A stretch of 64,000 nucleotides of DNA from Butyrivibrio sp. (GTDB taxonomy: Bacteria; Bacillota; Clostridia; Lachnospirales; Lachnospiraceae), in assembly GCA_017446685.1 (NCBI GenBank), contig JAFSQI010000127.1, positions 62,001 through 126,000 of the forward strand, read 5' to 3'. Below the pieces are notes generated by a model, which saw only the letters and a program-made list of their open reading frames with translations, was not told the origin of the DNA and searched no databases. A program made the position numbers and the translations under genes. This document shows, piece after piece, positions 44,991 to 54,595 of this stretch (positions are counted from its first letter, which is position 1; each line of letters begins with the position of its first letter).

Positions 44991-47900
44991 TCAATCTACC
45001 AGTACTCCGTTTTCATCAAATGTGTAGGAATGAGTCCAACGGGTTATGGTCGCATTCTTGACCATATGACCTTCCGAATCAAAATAATGTGTTCCGTCCT
45101 CGAAGTCAATGAAATCATTTTTTAACATTGCTCCGTTTGACTTAAAGTAATAGTCATAACCATCAACTGTAACCACTTTATTAACAGCCTGAATTCCATC
45201 TTCGCCGTAGTAATAGGTTGTCCCCCACTTCGTCATAAAACCGGTTACCATATGACCATTTCCATCAAAATAATATGTATTTCCATCTAATGTTACAGAA
45301 GTACTCTTCTTTATAGCACCATTCTCAGCTGCATAATATCTGTATCCATCAACCGCTGAAAAAATTTCATTTGATGCCATCTTACCATCTTCAAAGAAAT
45401 AGTATGATGTTCCCCATTTAGTCATAAATCCGGTTACCATATGACCATTCCCATCAAAATAGTACTTGTAACCATCAACTATTACAAAATCGCTCTTTAC
45501 AGCAGCTCCATTACTTTCCTTAAAATAATAAGTATAACCGTCAATATTATAAAAACCTGTAAGCTTACTTCCATCATCAGTCACATAATAAATAGCACCA
45601 TACTTGCTTGTAAGTGTTGCTTTAGGTTCTTCAGGTTTTTCTGGTTCAACCGGATCATTATTTTCAGAACCATTGTCGTCTCCTGTGTTTTCGCCGTCAT
45701 CACTTGTAGCTTTAGAAGAAGTAAATTCTACATTTGTAAGTGTACAAAGTTCAGTATACCAATAAGAAGACTGTGCAAGTCCAACACCAAAGGTGAGCTG
45801 ATCAGCTCCTGATATAGCATTTAGTATCTTGCTGTAATTTGTTGTAGAGCCATTAAAACTTGTAGCAAGCTCCTCACCGTCAACTGTCATTGTCACACCA
45901 TCTGCTGTAATAGTAACAACAACCGCATACTCTTTTCCGGGAGTCATTCTGGGCGCTCTGTTGTCAGCACTGCTTCCCGGCTGATTAATATCCATCCAGC
46001 CATCGGAATTATAACAAAGATAAGGATTTGTCTGCATTGAAACTCTTCCGCCTGTTGCGCTGTTATAAAAACTGAATATTCCATCCCAGCCATTCTGTGC
46101 AGTTCCGGAAGTCATATTTATAGTGTATTTAAGAGTTACTTTTTCAAGGTTCTTTCCATAAAATGGATTTTCAAGAACTTCAATATAGTCATTTGATGTG
46201 ATTTCTACAGAATCTCTTGTATAAGTAACTTCATCCGCTTCTTTTTCTGTTTCTTCTTCAGTTTCCTCTTCATCAGAAAGATTCACATTTTTATCAACAG
46301 GTCCAACTGTAATAACTACATTACTGATAGTGTTATTTGCAACATCTCCCCACCAGGAACCTGAACCAAATAAAAGAGTATCTGCAGAATTATAGAGCCA
46401 GTTAAGTACTTTGGTATACTTTCCGTCTATAGTTCCATCGCCATTATCTGTGTCAAGTATTGCCTCTGTATACGCCGTTTCTCCATTTACATCAACTTCA
46501 AAACCTGTCGCTGTAAGTTTAATATCAACATGTGCACTTTCGCCAATATAGTCTTTTACAAGAGAATAGCTGTTAAGATTGGCATCATACCAGTATCCAC
46601 CTGCGTTATATCCAAGGTATGAACCCGGAGTGAAGTACATTCTTCCGTTATCGCCACCATTACCCTGGAAAGCAAGTATTGTTCCAAGCACATTCACATT
46701 ACCGGTACTTTTTGTATCAAAAGAAATAGTAACACCGCCTGAAAGGTCAAGACCTGAAGCAGTACCCTTATATAAAGGATTTGATACTGAAATCTTATTT
46801 GTTAGCGCAGTACTTAAATCAACCTCTTCATCTGTAAAAAATCTTCCCACCACAATTGAATCAGTCTCATTCTGTACAAGTGGCTTAACGGTAACTGTAT
46901 ATTTCTTGTCATAGTAATAGTTACCTTTAGCAATTCTTGCAGTCAAAACAACGTCTGTATCTGCATTTGTAGCTGTAACCGTTCCGTCCGAAGCAAGAAC
47001 CTCCGGATTTGAAGAAGTCCAGCTTATGGTTGTGCCATGATCACCCTCAGAAGGAAGCGAAATACTTCCAAATGTTGAAGCAGGCGCATCATAAGCACTG
47101 TTAGCTGCAGTGATTGCAATTGCTGCCTGATCGGTTATTTCTCCGGAGCCCCAAATTGTAAGACCATCAGAGGAAACTGCTGTAAAGCACATTACAGGCA
47201 CATTTGTTCCACCAAGCATCTGCTCAGTGAAAACACCCTTATAAGTAATTCCATCCAGTGTAATCTGACAATATGGTGTACCAAGCTCAAGTTTAAAGCT
47301 TCCCTCTTTTGCCCCTGTAATTGTGCCGTCTGCATTTAGTACAATATTCTCTGCACTATTATATTCAAGATCTCCGTAATTCATTTGGAAATCATGTGTA
47401 ATAATGCCATAATTTCCTGCTATTTCAGACAAACTATAGCCAGTCTGAGAAATAGTCTCTCCGGCATATTCATAAGGAGCAGTGACAAGCCATCCATCTT
47501 CATTTACAAACATCTGATGAACTCTTACCTCATGTCCTGCTGTTCCATCATTGAATTTGGTGTGATAAACAAGATAAATCTTACCGTCATCCGCTGCAAT
47601 TGCTGAATTATGTCCCTGCGAAATTTCTGCCTTACTCATAGTATCCCACTGATATCCGCCCATAAGCTTTTCACCACGATTATTTGCAGTATCAGTAGCA
47701 CTGTAATTCATAATATACTTATCAAATATTGCACTTGTACCATTTTCATCAACATACGGTCCATCAGGATTTTCTGAGCGGAATACTCTCATATTATAAC
47801 CGCCCTCGGGAGAATAAAATCCATAAGATACAAACAGATAATAATAATTTCCTATATGTTCAATGTAAGGTCCTTCACCTGATACATAGTAACCACCCGC

Positions 47901-48848
47901 GATTTTTCTACCAAAGTAAGCATCCTCAGTTACCGATTTTCCTAAAGTATCATAATTACTCTCATACTTTACAGTATAATCACGTAGTCCTGTCTGCTCA
48001 TCAAGTTCAAGCATGTAGATACCGCCTGACCAAGAGCCATAGACCATCCAAAGATCACCCTCCTCGTCATAAAAAACTGCCGGATCTATTGTATGAGGCC
48101 AGAAATCTCCCCAGGACTTATTTGCAATTTTCTGGTATCTTTCAGGAAGTTCATCCTGTGAACCTATTACAAGCTCTAAATCTGTATCGTGGAAATTTTT
48201 GCTTGAATCAGAAGTGCTAAAACCTGAAAATACCACAGGTCCAACATAATCATAAGGGCCTTCGATATTGTCTGCAGTAAGCAAAACAATACTTGAATTC
48301 CAAGTCGCACCATTAAGACTTAAATACATGCACCATTTTCCAAGATTTTGATTGTAGATAACATCCGGTGCCCACATATTCCCGCTGACAGTATTATCGG
48401 AAATCCATTCAGCTATATCATAATTGCCAAAAGTGGCTGTAACAATGTTGCCATCTGCATCCAGAACATTTACCTCTGTCCCGGCATTCGTATTACTTTT
48501 AAACTCAGTGTTGTAACTTTCTGCAAAAATTCCACCAGTGGGATTATCGGTATACACTGATGTCCAGTTTTCAAGATCCGTGCTCTTTGATACCCCCATA
48601 TGAGATCCAAACACATAATAAGTTCCTGCATTGTCATAGACAATAGACGGATCATGGACACTGGTTCTCTTAAAAGATGAATTGGCTGTAAGCGCACTGA
48701 TTTCCTCGTCAGTAAGCGCCGACAGGTTTTCTTGTGCATTTACTGCCAACGTACATTCAGGAGTAAAAGACACACCGGAAAATACCATAAAGGCAGACAA
48801 AGCAAAAGAAACAGACTTTGCCCAAAGTTTTTTGTTATTTCTTTTCAT
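44991..48848 (-). CDS. Secreted multidomain GH43 arabinanase with CW-type wall-binding repeats
   Basis: A 1285-residue exoenzyme. A signal peptide (about 1-38) is followed by a five-bladed GH43 domain with base D66 (VHDPSIV), pKa-modulating D255 (TIDPAVFYD) and acid E325 (SGEGPY), most like endo-1,5-alpha-L-arabinanases. Then come a beta-sandwich, a Big-like immunoglobulin domain (about 610-690), two LamG/concanavalin-like modules (about 700-870 and 910-1085) and eight or so choline-binding-type repeats of about 20 residues (from about 1120) rich in YYF and G-H-M. These repeats should hold it on the cell wall. The ATG has AGGAGG upstream at somewhat long range. Confidence 0.88.
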   Translation of the reverse strand: MKRNNKKLWAKSVSFALSAFMVFSGVSFTPECTLAVNAQENLSALTDEEISALTANSSFKRTSVHDPSIVYDNAGTYYVFGSHMGVSKSTDLENWTSVYTDNPTGGIFAESYNTEFKSNTNAGTEVNVLDADGNIVTATFGNYDIAEWISDNTVSGNMWAPDVIYNQNLGKWCMYLSLNGATWNSSIVLLTADNIEGPYDYVGPVVFSGFSTSDSSKNFHDTDLELVIGSQDELPERYQKIANKSWGDFWPHTIDPAVFYDEEGDLWMVYGSWSGGIYMLELDEQTGLRDYTVKYESNYDTLGKSVTEDAYFGRKIAGGYYVSGEGPYIEHIGNYYYLFVSYGFYSPEGGYNMRVFRSENPDGPYVDENGTSAIFDKYIMNYSATDTANNRGEKLMGGYQWDTMSKAEISQGHNSAIAADDGKIYLVYHTKFNDGTAGHEVRVHQMFVNEDGWLVTAPYEYAGETISQTGYSLSEIAGNYGIITHDFQMNYGDLEYNSAENIVLNADGTITGAKEGSFKLELGTPYCQITLDGITYKGVFTEQMLGGTNVPVMCFTAVSSDGLTIWGSGEITDQAAIAITAANSAYDAPASTFGSISLPSEGDHGTTISWTSSNPEVLASDGTVTATNADTDVVLTARIAKGNYYYDKKYTVTVKPLVQNETDSIVVGRFFTDEEVDLSTALTNKISVSNPLYKGTASGLDLSGGVTISFDTKSTGNVNVLGTILAFQGNGGDNGRMYFTPGSYLGYNAGGYWYDANLNSYSLVKDYIGESAHVDIKLTATGFEVDVNGETAYTEAILDTDNGDGTIDGKYTKVLNWLYNSADTLLFGSGSWWGDVANNTISNVVITVGPVDKNVNLSDEEETEEETEKEADEVTYTRDSVEITSNDYIEVLENPFYGKNLEKVTLKYTINMTSGTAQNGWDGIFSFYNSATGGRVSMQTNPYLCYNSDGWMDINQPGSSADNRAPRMTPGKEYAVVVTITADGVTMTVDGEELATSFNGSTTNYSKILNAISGADQLTFGVGLAQSSYWYTELCTLTNVEFTSSKATSDDGENTGDDNGSENNDPVEPEKPEEPKATLTSKYGAIYYVTDDGSKLTGFYNIDGYTYYFKESNGAAVKSDFVIVDGYKYYFDGNGHMVTGFMTKWGTSYYFFEDGKMASNEIFSAVDGYRYYAAENGAIKKSTSVTLDGNTYYFDGNGHMVTGFMTKWGTTYYYGEDGIQAVNKVVTVDGYDYYFKSNGAMLKNDFIDFEDGTHYFDSEGHMVKNATITRWTHSYTFDENGVLVD
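45221..45480 (-). repeat. Tandem CW-repeat DNA with a 189-bp period
   Basis: The segment containing CCGGTTACCATATGACCATT occurs at 45240 and again at 45430 with few differences, so the coding repeats form a near-identical 63-codon unit (three 20-21 residue repeats). It is a likely site for repeat gain or loss by recombination. Confidence 0.75.
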
Positions 48849-48946
48849 ACCTTCTCAAATCCTCCTCGATTCATTTTGTGAATAATTACGAAATAATCTC
48901 TTCCCCTTTTTTGAGAAAACATCATAATTACCAATTGTTTAAATTG

Positions 48947-48975
48947 AATCTAACATATTTCAGGCAAAATGTCAT
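48947..48975 (-). promoter_or_regulatory. Promoter of the GH43 gene
   Basis: Minus-strand ATGACA, 17-base spacer, TAGATT with TGT just before the -10 (extended -10). The leader is about 95 bases. The rest of this 275-base gap shows nothing beyond the GH25 terminator. Confidence 0.5.
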
Positions 48976-49075
48976 TAATTATTTTAAATATCGTTAAAAT
49001 ACTTTAAAAATGTATAAATATTTTAGTTAATACTATACAACTTAATTCCTCATTCCTATCCGAAAATAAAAGTCT

Positions 49076-49118
49076 AAAAAAATGTCGCTCATATAATTAC
49101 AGAAAAATTATATGAGCG
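49076..49118 (-). terminator. Intrinsic terminator of the GH25 gene
   Basis: Perfect 13-bp stem (CGCTCATATAATT / AATTATATGAGCG), 7-base loop, then a T-run on the minus strand, just after the stop codon. Confidence 0.88.
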
Positions 49119-49123
49119 AAGTT

Positions 49124-50551
49124 TCAATTAATTACATTCATATCAACATTACCACTTATTCCACCTACGCTACCCTTCGAAGTATACTGCCACATATCAT
49201 AGCGCGTAGCTGAATATGTCGGAATATCGACATACTGCGCAAGCCAAATCTTATAATTTGTAAAAGAGGCTGTGTTTATCCTATTTTCAAACCAAAGTTT
49301 ATTTGAATATATTCCGCCTGTATATCCGGCGTTACTTATTGTTGTAAGAAATGCATGTGCAGCAGCACTTCTTTCCTCAACACTGATTGAATCAGCTCTT
49401 CCGTTACTCTTTTCAACATCGATATAAACAGGCATTTGAAGGCTGTACCCATTAAGGAGTTCAAGTACCATAGATGCCTCCTCCACAGCTTCTGTCTCAT
49501 TAATCGCCTGTGAAAAGAAATATACGCCAACATTTATACCTGCTGCCTGTGCACCGCTAATATTTGAATAATAATATGGGTCAACAATAAGTGCTCCTGA
49601 AGTTGAACCTCTGTATCCGCATCTGATAATTGCAAAATTAATCCCCGAAGCCTTAACCGCATTCCAGTCAATACTTCCATTATGTTTGGATACATCAATT
49701 CCCCTAGTTCCGGAGTGTGACGCCACATATTGAGGATCTGAAGCAATCGCAGGTGCCGATACAGTACCTGAACTAGCACCTGTAACAGCTTTCTTGGCAT
49801 TTTCTTCTGCCGCTGTATCCGCTTCTATCTGTGCCAAAAGATCTTCTGCATCCTCCGAAATATCCTCATCATAGGATTCTTCCACTTCTGAATCAGCTTC
49901 ACTTTGTGTCACATCTGTAGTTTCATCTACATCCTGAACCTTCGTATCTTCTTCATCTACATTTACCTCAGCCTCAGTCTTTATCTCGTCCTTAACATCT
50001 ATCTTTGTGTATTCTATCGAATCCGAAACAGTTATTATTTCAGATTTGCTGCATACATATGTTGTACCATCTACAGTAGCATCTGATAAAAAAACAGTAT
50101 AGTCACCCGCCTCAACATATGAAATATAAATAACACCATCTTTATCAGTATCCGTATATGTAAGAGTTTTATCATTTCCCTTAACTGTTACTTCAAACCC
50201 GACATTAGACACCAGCTCGCTATTTTCGCTGTTTAATATTTTTATTTTAATGTCATCCTGCACCGAGCGAAGTGTCATGACAACATTTACGCTCTTCACA
50301 GCTTCGTTTTCATTATCAATGTTTTCATCATCAATATCAGAAATGCCATTTTGTTCTCTTAGCTGCTGCCCATCAATGATTCCAAGTTCAAGGGCTTCCA
50401 AGTTGGATACTTCCTCAAAAATACTGCTGCTGGAAGTCTCAGCAGCAGCTTCAGAAGAATCTTTTGATGAATTAAATAAAAATCCTGCAATTAATAAAAT
50501 TATTAAAATCCCAATAACTGCTGTCAAAACTATAAATATCTTTTTAAACAT
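49124..50551 (-). CDS. Membrane-anchored GH25 lysozyme with a SpaA-like domain
   Basis: Cuts peptidoglycan between MurNAc and GlcNAc. The 475-residue protein has an N-terminal anchor helix (about 5-27), a prealbumin-like/SpaA-type beta domain (about 90-185; GFEVTVKGNDKTLTYTDTDKDG), a very acidic linker (about 190-250), and a GH25 domain over the last 195 residues with GIDVSKHNGSIDW, the D-x-E catalytic pair in YIDVEKSNG, and DMWQYTSKG. It starts 6 bases after the aldolase gene, an unusual partner. Confidence 0.92.
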   Translation of the reverse strand: MFKKIFIVLTAVIGILIILLIAGFLFNSSKDSSEAAAETSSSSIFEEVSNLEALELGIIDGQQLREQNGISDIDDENIDNENEAVKSVNVVMTLRSVQDDIKIKILNSENSELVSNVGFEVTVKGNDKTLTYTDTDKDGVIYISYVEAGDYTVFLSDATVDGTTYVCSKSEIITVSDSIEYTKIDVKDEIKTEAEVNVDEEDTKVQDVDETTDVTQSEADSEVEESYDEDISEDAEDLLAQIEADTAAEENAKKAVTGASSGTVSAPAIASDPQYVASHSGTRGIDVSKHNGSIDWNAVKASGINFAIIRCGYRGSTSGALIVDPYYYSNISGAQAAGINVGVYFFSQAINETEAVEEASMVLELLNGYSLQMPVYIDVEKSNGRADSISVEERSAAAHAFLTTISNAGYTGGIYSNKLWFENRINTASFTNYKIWLAQYVDIPTYSATRYDMWQYTSKGSVGGISGNVDMNVIN

Positions 50552-50557
50552 ATAATC

Positions 50558-51658
50558 TTATCTGACCTTATCCGCAAGCTTTCCATAGGACTTTCTGTAA
50601 TGGCGGTTCATAAGATAACATTCCCAAAGTGAAAGATAATGTCCTTCGCCATGTCTCATTACAGCCGTATGTGCAATGCACCCTTTATCAAGTACTATTG
50701 CAACAGCCATAGCATCTTCCTCATCCTTGCCTACACAATATGCACCATCATTAAGGCTGAATATAGCATTCACATTTCTCTTTATATTGTGATAATTCTG
50801 ACCATCCTTGCCATGCTCATTACTCGGAACCCTTATACTGTAACCTATAAGCTGTGCAAAATCATCAAGAAGAGGTCTCATATGATTAGCCCTTCTTGAA
50901 ACCATCATTACAGCCTCTGACTTGTTGTGAACAATGTATTTTACATCGGGCCGCTTTGCATAGATGGCTGAATGGATGTCTTTTACCCTCTGAGGCGTAT
51001 CCTTGATGTCATAAACTATCTCACCATTTTCAAGGTGACTGTTATAGCCAACTTCTACACCGTGATTCATATCAGTCTTACAGACATCCACGAGGAAATT
51101 ATGGCATGAAACTTCGAGCTTTTCTGCTTCAAAAACAGCTTCTTTGGAATTTCTGCCAAGACATACAGTACCGTGATTTGCCATAATAAGCGCATTTGAA
51201 TCAGGATATTTTTTTAATGTTGCCAAAACATTATCCGCAAGTTTCTTCGTTCCGGGAAGAGCATAAGGCGCAACCGGTATGATCACATCTTCATCATCAA
51301 AATAAGTAGAAATCTTTTTTAAGCCAAGAGTACCTGCACAGGAAGCATATACCTGGTGGGTATGCACAATAAATTCAACATTTTTTCTTGCTTTATAACA
51401 CACTGCATGAACAGCTTTCTCACTGGATGGAGTTACATCACCCTCATGAGATAGATCATCTATATTAACCTTAACAATCATATCCGGTGTAAGGTCTTCG
51501 TATTTTATTCCGCTTGGAGTAATGATAAAACTCTTTTCATCAACTCTCTGACTAATATTTCCCCAGGTTCTGACTAGTAGTCCAACCTCATGAAGTTCTC
51601 TCGCAACTTCAATAATATGCTTTTTTGCTGCCAATAATTCTTCACTGCCGGTAATCAT
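50558..51658 (-). CDS. Tandem class II aldolase/adducin-domain protein with a degenerate second copy
   Basis: The 366-residue protein is about twice the usual length. The first half has the metal and acid set of class II aldolases (fuculose/ribulose-phosphate aldolase type): Glu80 in [10 protein letters not shown], His99-x-His101 in VHTHQVYA, and His162 in ANHGTVCLG. The second half repeats the fold, but the HTH equivalent reads HNK (244-246) and the NHG equivalent reads NDG (303-305), so it should not bind metal. Its start overlaps the proA stop (ATGA), giving coupled translation with a proline-synthesis enzyme. Substrate unknown. Confidence 0.85.
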   Translation of the reverse strand: MITGSEELLAAKKHIIEVARELHEVGLLVRTWGNISQRVDEKSFIITPSGIKYEDLTPDMIVKVNIDDLSHEGDVTPSSEKAVHAVCYKARKNVEFIVHTHQVYASCAGTLGLKKISTYFDDEDVIIPVAPYALPGTKKLADNVLATLKKYPDSNALIMANHGTVCLGRNSKEAVFEAEKLEVSCHNFLVDVCKTDMNHGVEVGYNSHLENGEIVYDIKDTPQRVKDIHSAIYAKRPDVKYIVHNKSEAVMMVSRRANHMRPLLDDFAQLIGYSIRVPSNEHGKDGQNYHNIKRNVNAIFSLNDGAYCVGKDEEDAMAVAIVLDKGCIAHTAVMRHGEGHYLSLWECYLMNRHYRKSYGKLADKVR

Positions 51659-52899
51659 TCCCTGATCTGTCCCTCTCCAACTATCTTATATTTATAGGAT
51701 GTAAGTTCCCTAAGTCCCATAGGGCCTCTTGCATGGAGCTTTTGCGTGCTTATTCCAATTTCTGCTCCAAATCCAAACTCAAATCCATCTGTAAAACGTG
51801 TAGATGCATTTACATAAACACATGCAGCATCTACTTCATTTAAGAACTTTTCCGCTGTTTCTTTGTTCTCTGTAATTATTGATTCTGAATGGCCGGTATT
51901 GTACTTATTAATATGGTCTATTGCCTCCTGAACATCAGAAACCGTCTTTACGGAGATAATATAGTCAAGATATTCTTTTCCAAAATCTTCTTCTGTAGCA
52001 TCAACAGAATCTGTAAGTACACTTTTTGCTGCCTCATCGGATCTTATTTCTACAGAATGCTCTTTCATGGCTTTTGCAAAAAGAGGCAAAAAACTGTCTT
52101 TGATGTCTTTGTGCACAACAAGAGATTCGGCAGCGTTACATACGCCGATTCGCTGAGTTTTGGCATTTATGATAATAGGAATCGCCTTTTCAAAATCAGC
52201 ATCCTTGTCTACATAAATATGGCAGTTACCGGTTCCTGTCTCAATGACCGGAATAGTCGAATTTTCTACAACTGCTCTTATAAGTCCTGCGCTTCCCCTT
52301 GGAATCAGTACATCCACATATTCTTTCATCTGCATGAACTGAGTAGTCACACTTCTGTCAGTAGCTTCTATGAGCTGAACAGCATCTGCACTCACTCCTT
52401 CAGCAACAAGAGCATCTCTAAGTACCTTTGTTATTGCTTTATTACTGTTTATTGCATCACTTCCGCCTTTTAAAATAACAGCATTTCCTGATTTGAAGGT
52501 AAGACTAAAGGCATCAGCAGTTACATTAGGACGAGATTCGTATATTATTCCAACAACACCGAACGGAACCCTTACCTTTGAAATCTTAAGCCCATTTGGT
52601 CTTTCAAAACTTTCTATTGTTGTTCCTATAGGATCTTCAAGGTTCGCAACCTGCCTCAATCCCTCCGCCATAGCTTCTATTCTTTTTTCATCAAGCTTAA
52701 GTCTGTCAAGCATTCCCTGATGCATGCCGTTTTTTTGACCGTTATCATAATCTTCTTTATTAGCCTTTAAAATGTAATCCTTCTCTTCCAGCAATTTACC
52801 GGCAGCAGCAAGTAACGCTCTGTTCTTTACCCCGGTAGAAAGCTTCTGAATATCATACTTTGCAGCTTTTGCTCTTTTACAAATCTCTATTAGCTCCAT
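51655..52899 (-). CDS. proA: Gamma-glutamyl phosphate reductase
   Basis: NADPH-dependent second step of proline synthesis. The protein of 414 residues from the chosen start has the aldehyde-dehydrogenase-like fold with catalytic cysteine motif [15 protein letters not shown] and the family stretches [20 protein letters not shown] and [24 protein letters not shown]. The ATG with GGAGGGTGGT directly upstream is preferred to an upstream start four codons earlier. proB (glutamate 5-kinase) is not next to it. Confidence 0.96.
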   Translation of the reverse strand: MELIEICKRAKAAKYDIQKLSTGVKNRALLAAAGKLLEEKDYILKANKEDYDNGQKNGMHQGMLDRLKLDEKRIEAMAEGLRQVANLEDPIGTTIESFERPNGLKISKVRVPFGVVGIIYESRPNVTADAFSLTFKSGNAVILKGGSDAINSNKAITKVLRDALVAEGVSADAVQLIEATDRSVTTQFMQMKEYVDVLIPRGSAGLIRAVVENSTIPVIETGTGNCHIYVDKDADFEKAIPIIINAKTQRIGVCNAAESLVVHKDIKDSFLPLFAKAMKEHSVEIRSDEAAKSVLTDSVDATEEDFGKEYLDYIISVKTVSDVQEAIDHINKYNTGHSESIITENKETAEKFLNEVDAACVYVNASTRFTDGFEFGFGAEIGISTQKLHARGPMGLRELTSYKYKIVGEGQIRE

Positions 52900-52966
52900 A
52901 CCACCCTCCATTCAAACCACTATTAACGAAAAACTTATTAAATTATACATTTCTCTAAGGGTATTA

Positions 52967-54574
52967 TCAATTTATTTCATGCTCATTTTTGTCTGTGCTA
53001 TAGCCTGTCATACCCCTTGGTGAAATTCCATAAAATTTTTTGAACACATTGGAAAAATAGCTGACATCACTATAGCCCACTTTTCCTGCTATAGAAGACA
53101 GTTTTTCATCTGTTTCAGTAATTAGTTTTTTTGCCTCCTGCATTCTGAACTGAGTAATATATTCAGACAGCGTCATATCCATTTCACTCTTAAACATTTT
53201 TCTTAAATAAGTCTGATTAACACATAGCTTTTCAGAAATATCAGATATAGAAAGAGCACTGTCCGAATAATTTGATTCTATGTACTGCTTTGCCGCCTGT
53301 GCAACATCATGGTTTTTAGATGTTTTTTTACTTTTCTCAAATTCAATTCTCTTTTGATAAAGAAAAATAACACTATTCTTTAGCTCTTCCGAAGATTTGG
53401 CTTCTGCCATATATTTTTCGGGCGAAAAGCCCTCTCCGTACACTTTTTCAATTGAACGCCCCGAGCTTATAATATTTGTCATCAAAATGCTAACTGCACT
53501 GGTCAAAAGGTTCATAGCAGAAACATTTCCGCCCAAATCGCTGTTTCTATAAAGCCTGTCCCACAGAGTATTTATTACAAGAGCCGCATCCTCTGACTGA
53601 AGAGTCTCCAGGTCTTTATTAAGCCTTATTACTGCATCCAGAGAATAGTAATTATCTGAAAGGTTCTCATCTTCCACCTTCCTTAAATCCCACATCTGGC
53701 CAAAGCCCTTACGTGAAAGAAAACCAAGCGCTTTCTCATAGGCATTTTTAACATCACTGATTCCGGAAGCTTTTGACAGGGCAATTGCGCTTCCGATATT
53801 AAGCTGGCTTTTTACAACCTGAATAATATCACTAAACTCATATCCCTTATAACTATCCAAAAGTTCATTGGAATCGAAGCTCATCAGCACAACTATATTG
53901 TTTTCAAAATCATGAAAAATCTTGAATTCGCCGTCAATATCAAGCTTATCAGCAAGGAGTCTGGCAATCAGCCCTTCCCAGTTCATGAGCTTTTCTCTGG
54001 AATCAAAGGAGTCATCCTTTGAAAATGCTTCTGAATCAAACCTCAATAACGCAAGCAGATATGACGAAGCTGCTTTGTGCTCAGTAAAAAGATTTACATT
54101 GCTTCCCTCTGGCACTCCCGCGTAAATAATTGCCCTGAGCTCATCATAAGTGGTATCACTGGCTGCACCTTTCCTTGCTGTAGCAGCATTTTCCAGCATT
54201 TTATCTATGTTATCCTGTAGTTTTGATAGACTAAGTATCAGCTCTTCTTTTTCAAAAGGTTTCACGATATAATCACATACACCTATTTTCACGGCTTTTC
54301 TTGCATATTCAAATTCATTGTTGCCTGTTATGAGTATCACGGAAATATCAGGATATTCTCTTGTTATAGTTTCTGCAAGTTCAAGGCCGTTTATGTAAGG
54401 CATGGTAATATCCGTAAGAACCACGTCAGGATAATATTCATCAAGCTTTTCCAGGGCTTCTTTGCCATCATGTGCCTCACAGCATATTTCAAAACCGTAG
54501 CTCTCCCAGTCTATACATCCTCTTAAATATTCCAAAAAAATCGGCATGTCATCTACTATCATTATACGAATCAA
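52967..54574 (-). CDS. AraC-type response regulator (YesN family)
   Basis: A two-component response regulator of 535 residues. The N-terminal receiver has the acidic pocket IVDDMP, phospho-acceptor D55 (VVLTDITMPY), and the switch lysine in IVKPFEKEE. The C-terminal AraC/XylS domain (about 435-530) has two helix-turn-helix units (LSISDISEKLCVNQTYLRKMFKSE and GYSDVSYFSNVFKKFYGISP). The middle is uncharacterised. The start is a TTG with AGAGG nine bases upstream. Likely partner of the YesM-type kinase 21 bases upstream and regulator of the sugar transporter beyond it. Confidence 0.93.
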   Translation of the reverse strand: MIRIMIVDDMPIFLEYLRGCIDWESYGFEICCEAHDGKEALEKLDEYYPDVVLTDITMPYINGLELAETITREYPDISVILITGNNEFEYARKAVKIGVCDYIVKPFEKEELILSLSKLQDNIDKMLENAATARKGAASDTTYDELRAIIYAGVPEGSNVNLFTEHKAASSYLLALLRFDSEAFSKDDSFDSREKLMNWEGLIARLLADKLDIDGEFKIFHDFENNIVVLMSFDSNELLDSYKGYEFSDIIQVVKSQLNIGSAIALSKASGISDVKNAYEKALGFLSRKGFGQMWDLRKVEDENLSDNYYSLDAVIRLNKDLETLQSEDAALVINTLWDRLYRNSDLGGNVSAMNLLTSAVSILMTNIISSGRSIEKVYGEGFSPEKYMAEAKSSEELKNSVIFLYQKRIEFEKSKKTSKNHDVAQAAKQYIESNYSDSALSISDISEKLCVNQTYLRKMFKSEMDMTLSEYITQFRMQEAKKLITETDEKLSSIAGKVGYSDVSYFSNVFKKFYGISPRGMTGYSTDKNEHEIN

Positions 54575-54595
54575 TGTATTTTACCTCTGAAAATA

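Noticed and set aside
45000-45600. CRISPR-like regular repeats
   Set aside because: The repeats are in frame within the GH43 gene and encode the CW wall-binding motifs; there are no variable spacers.
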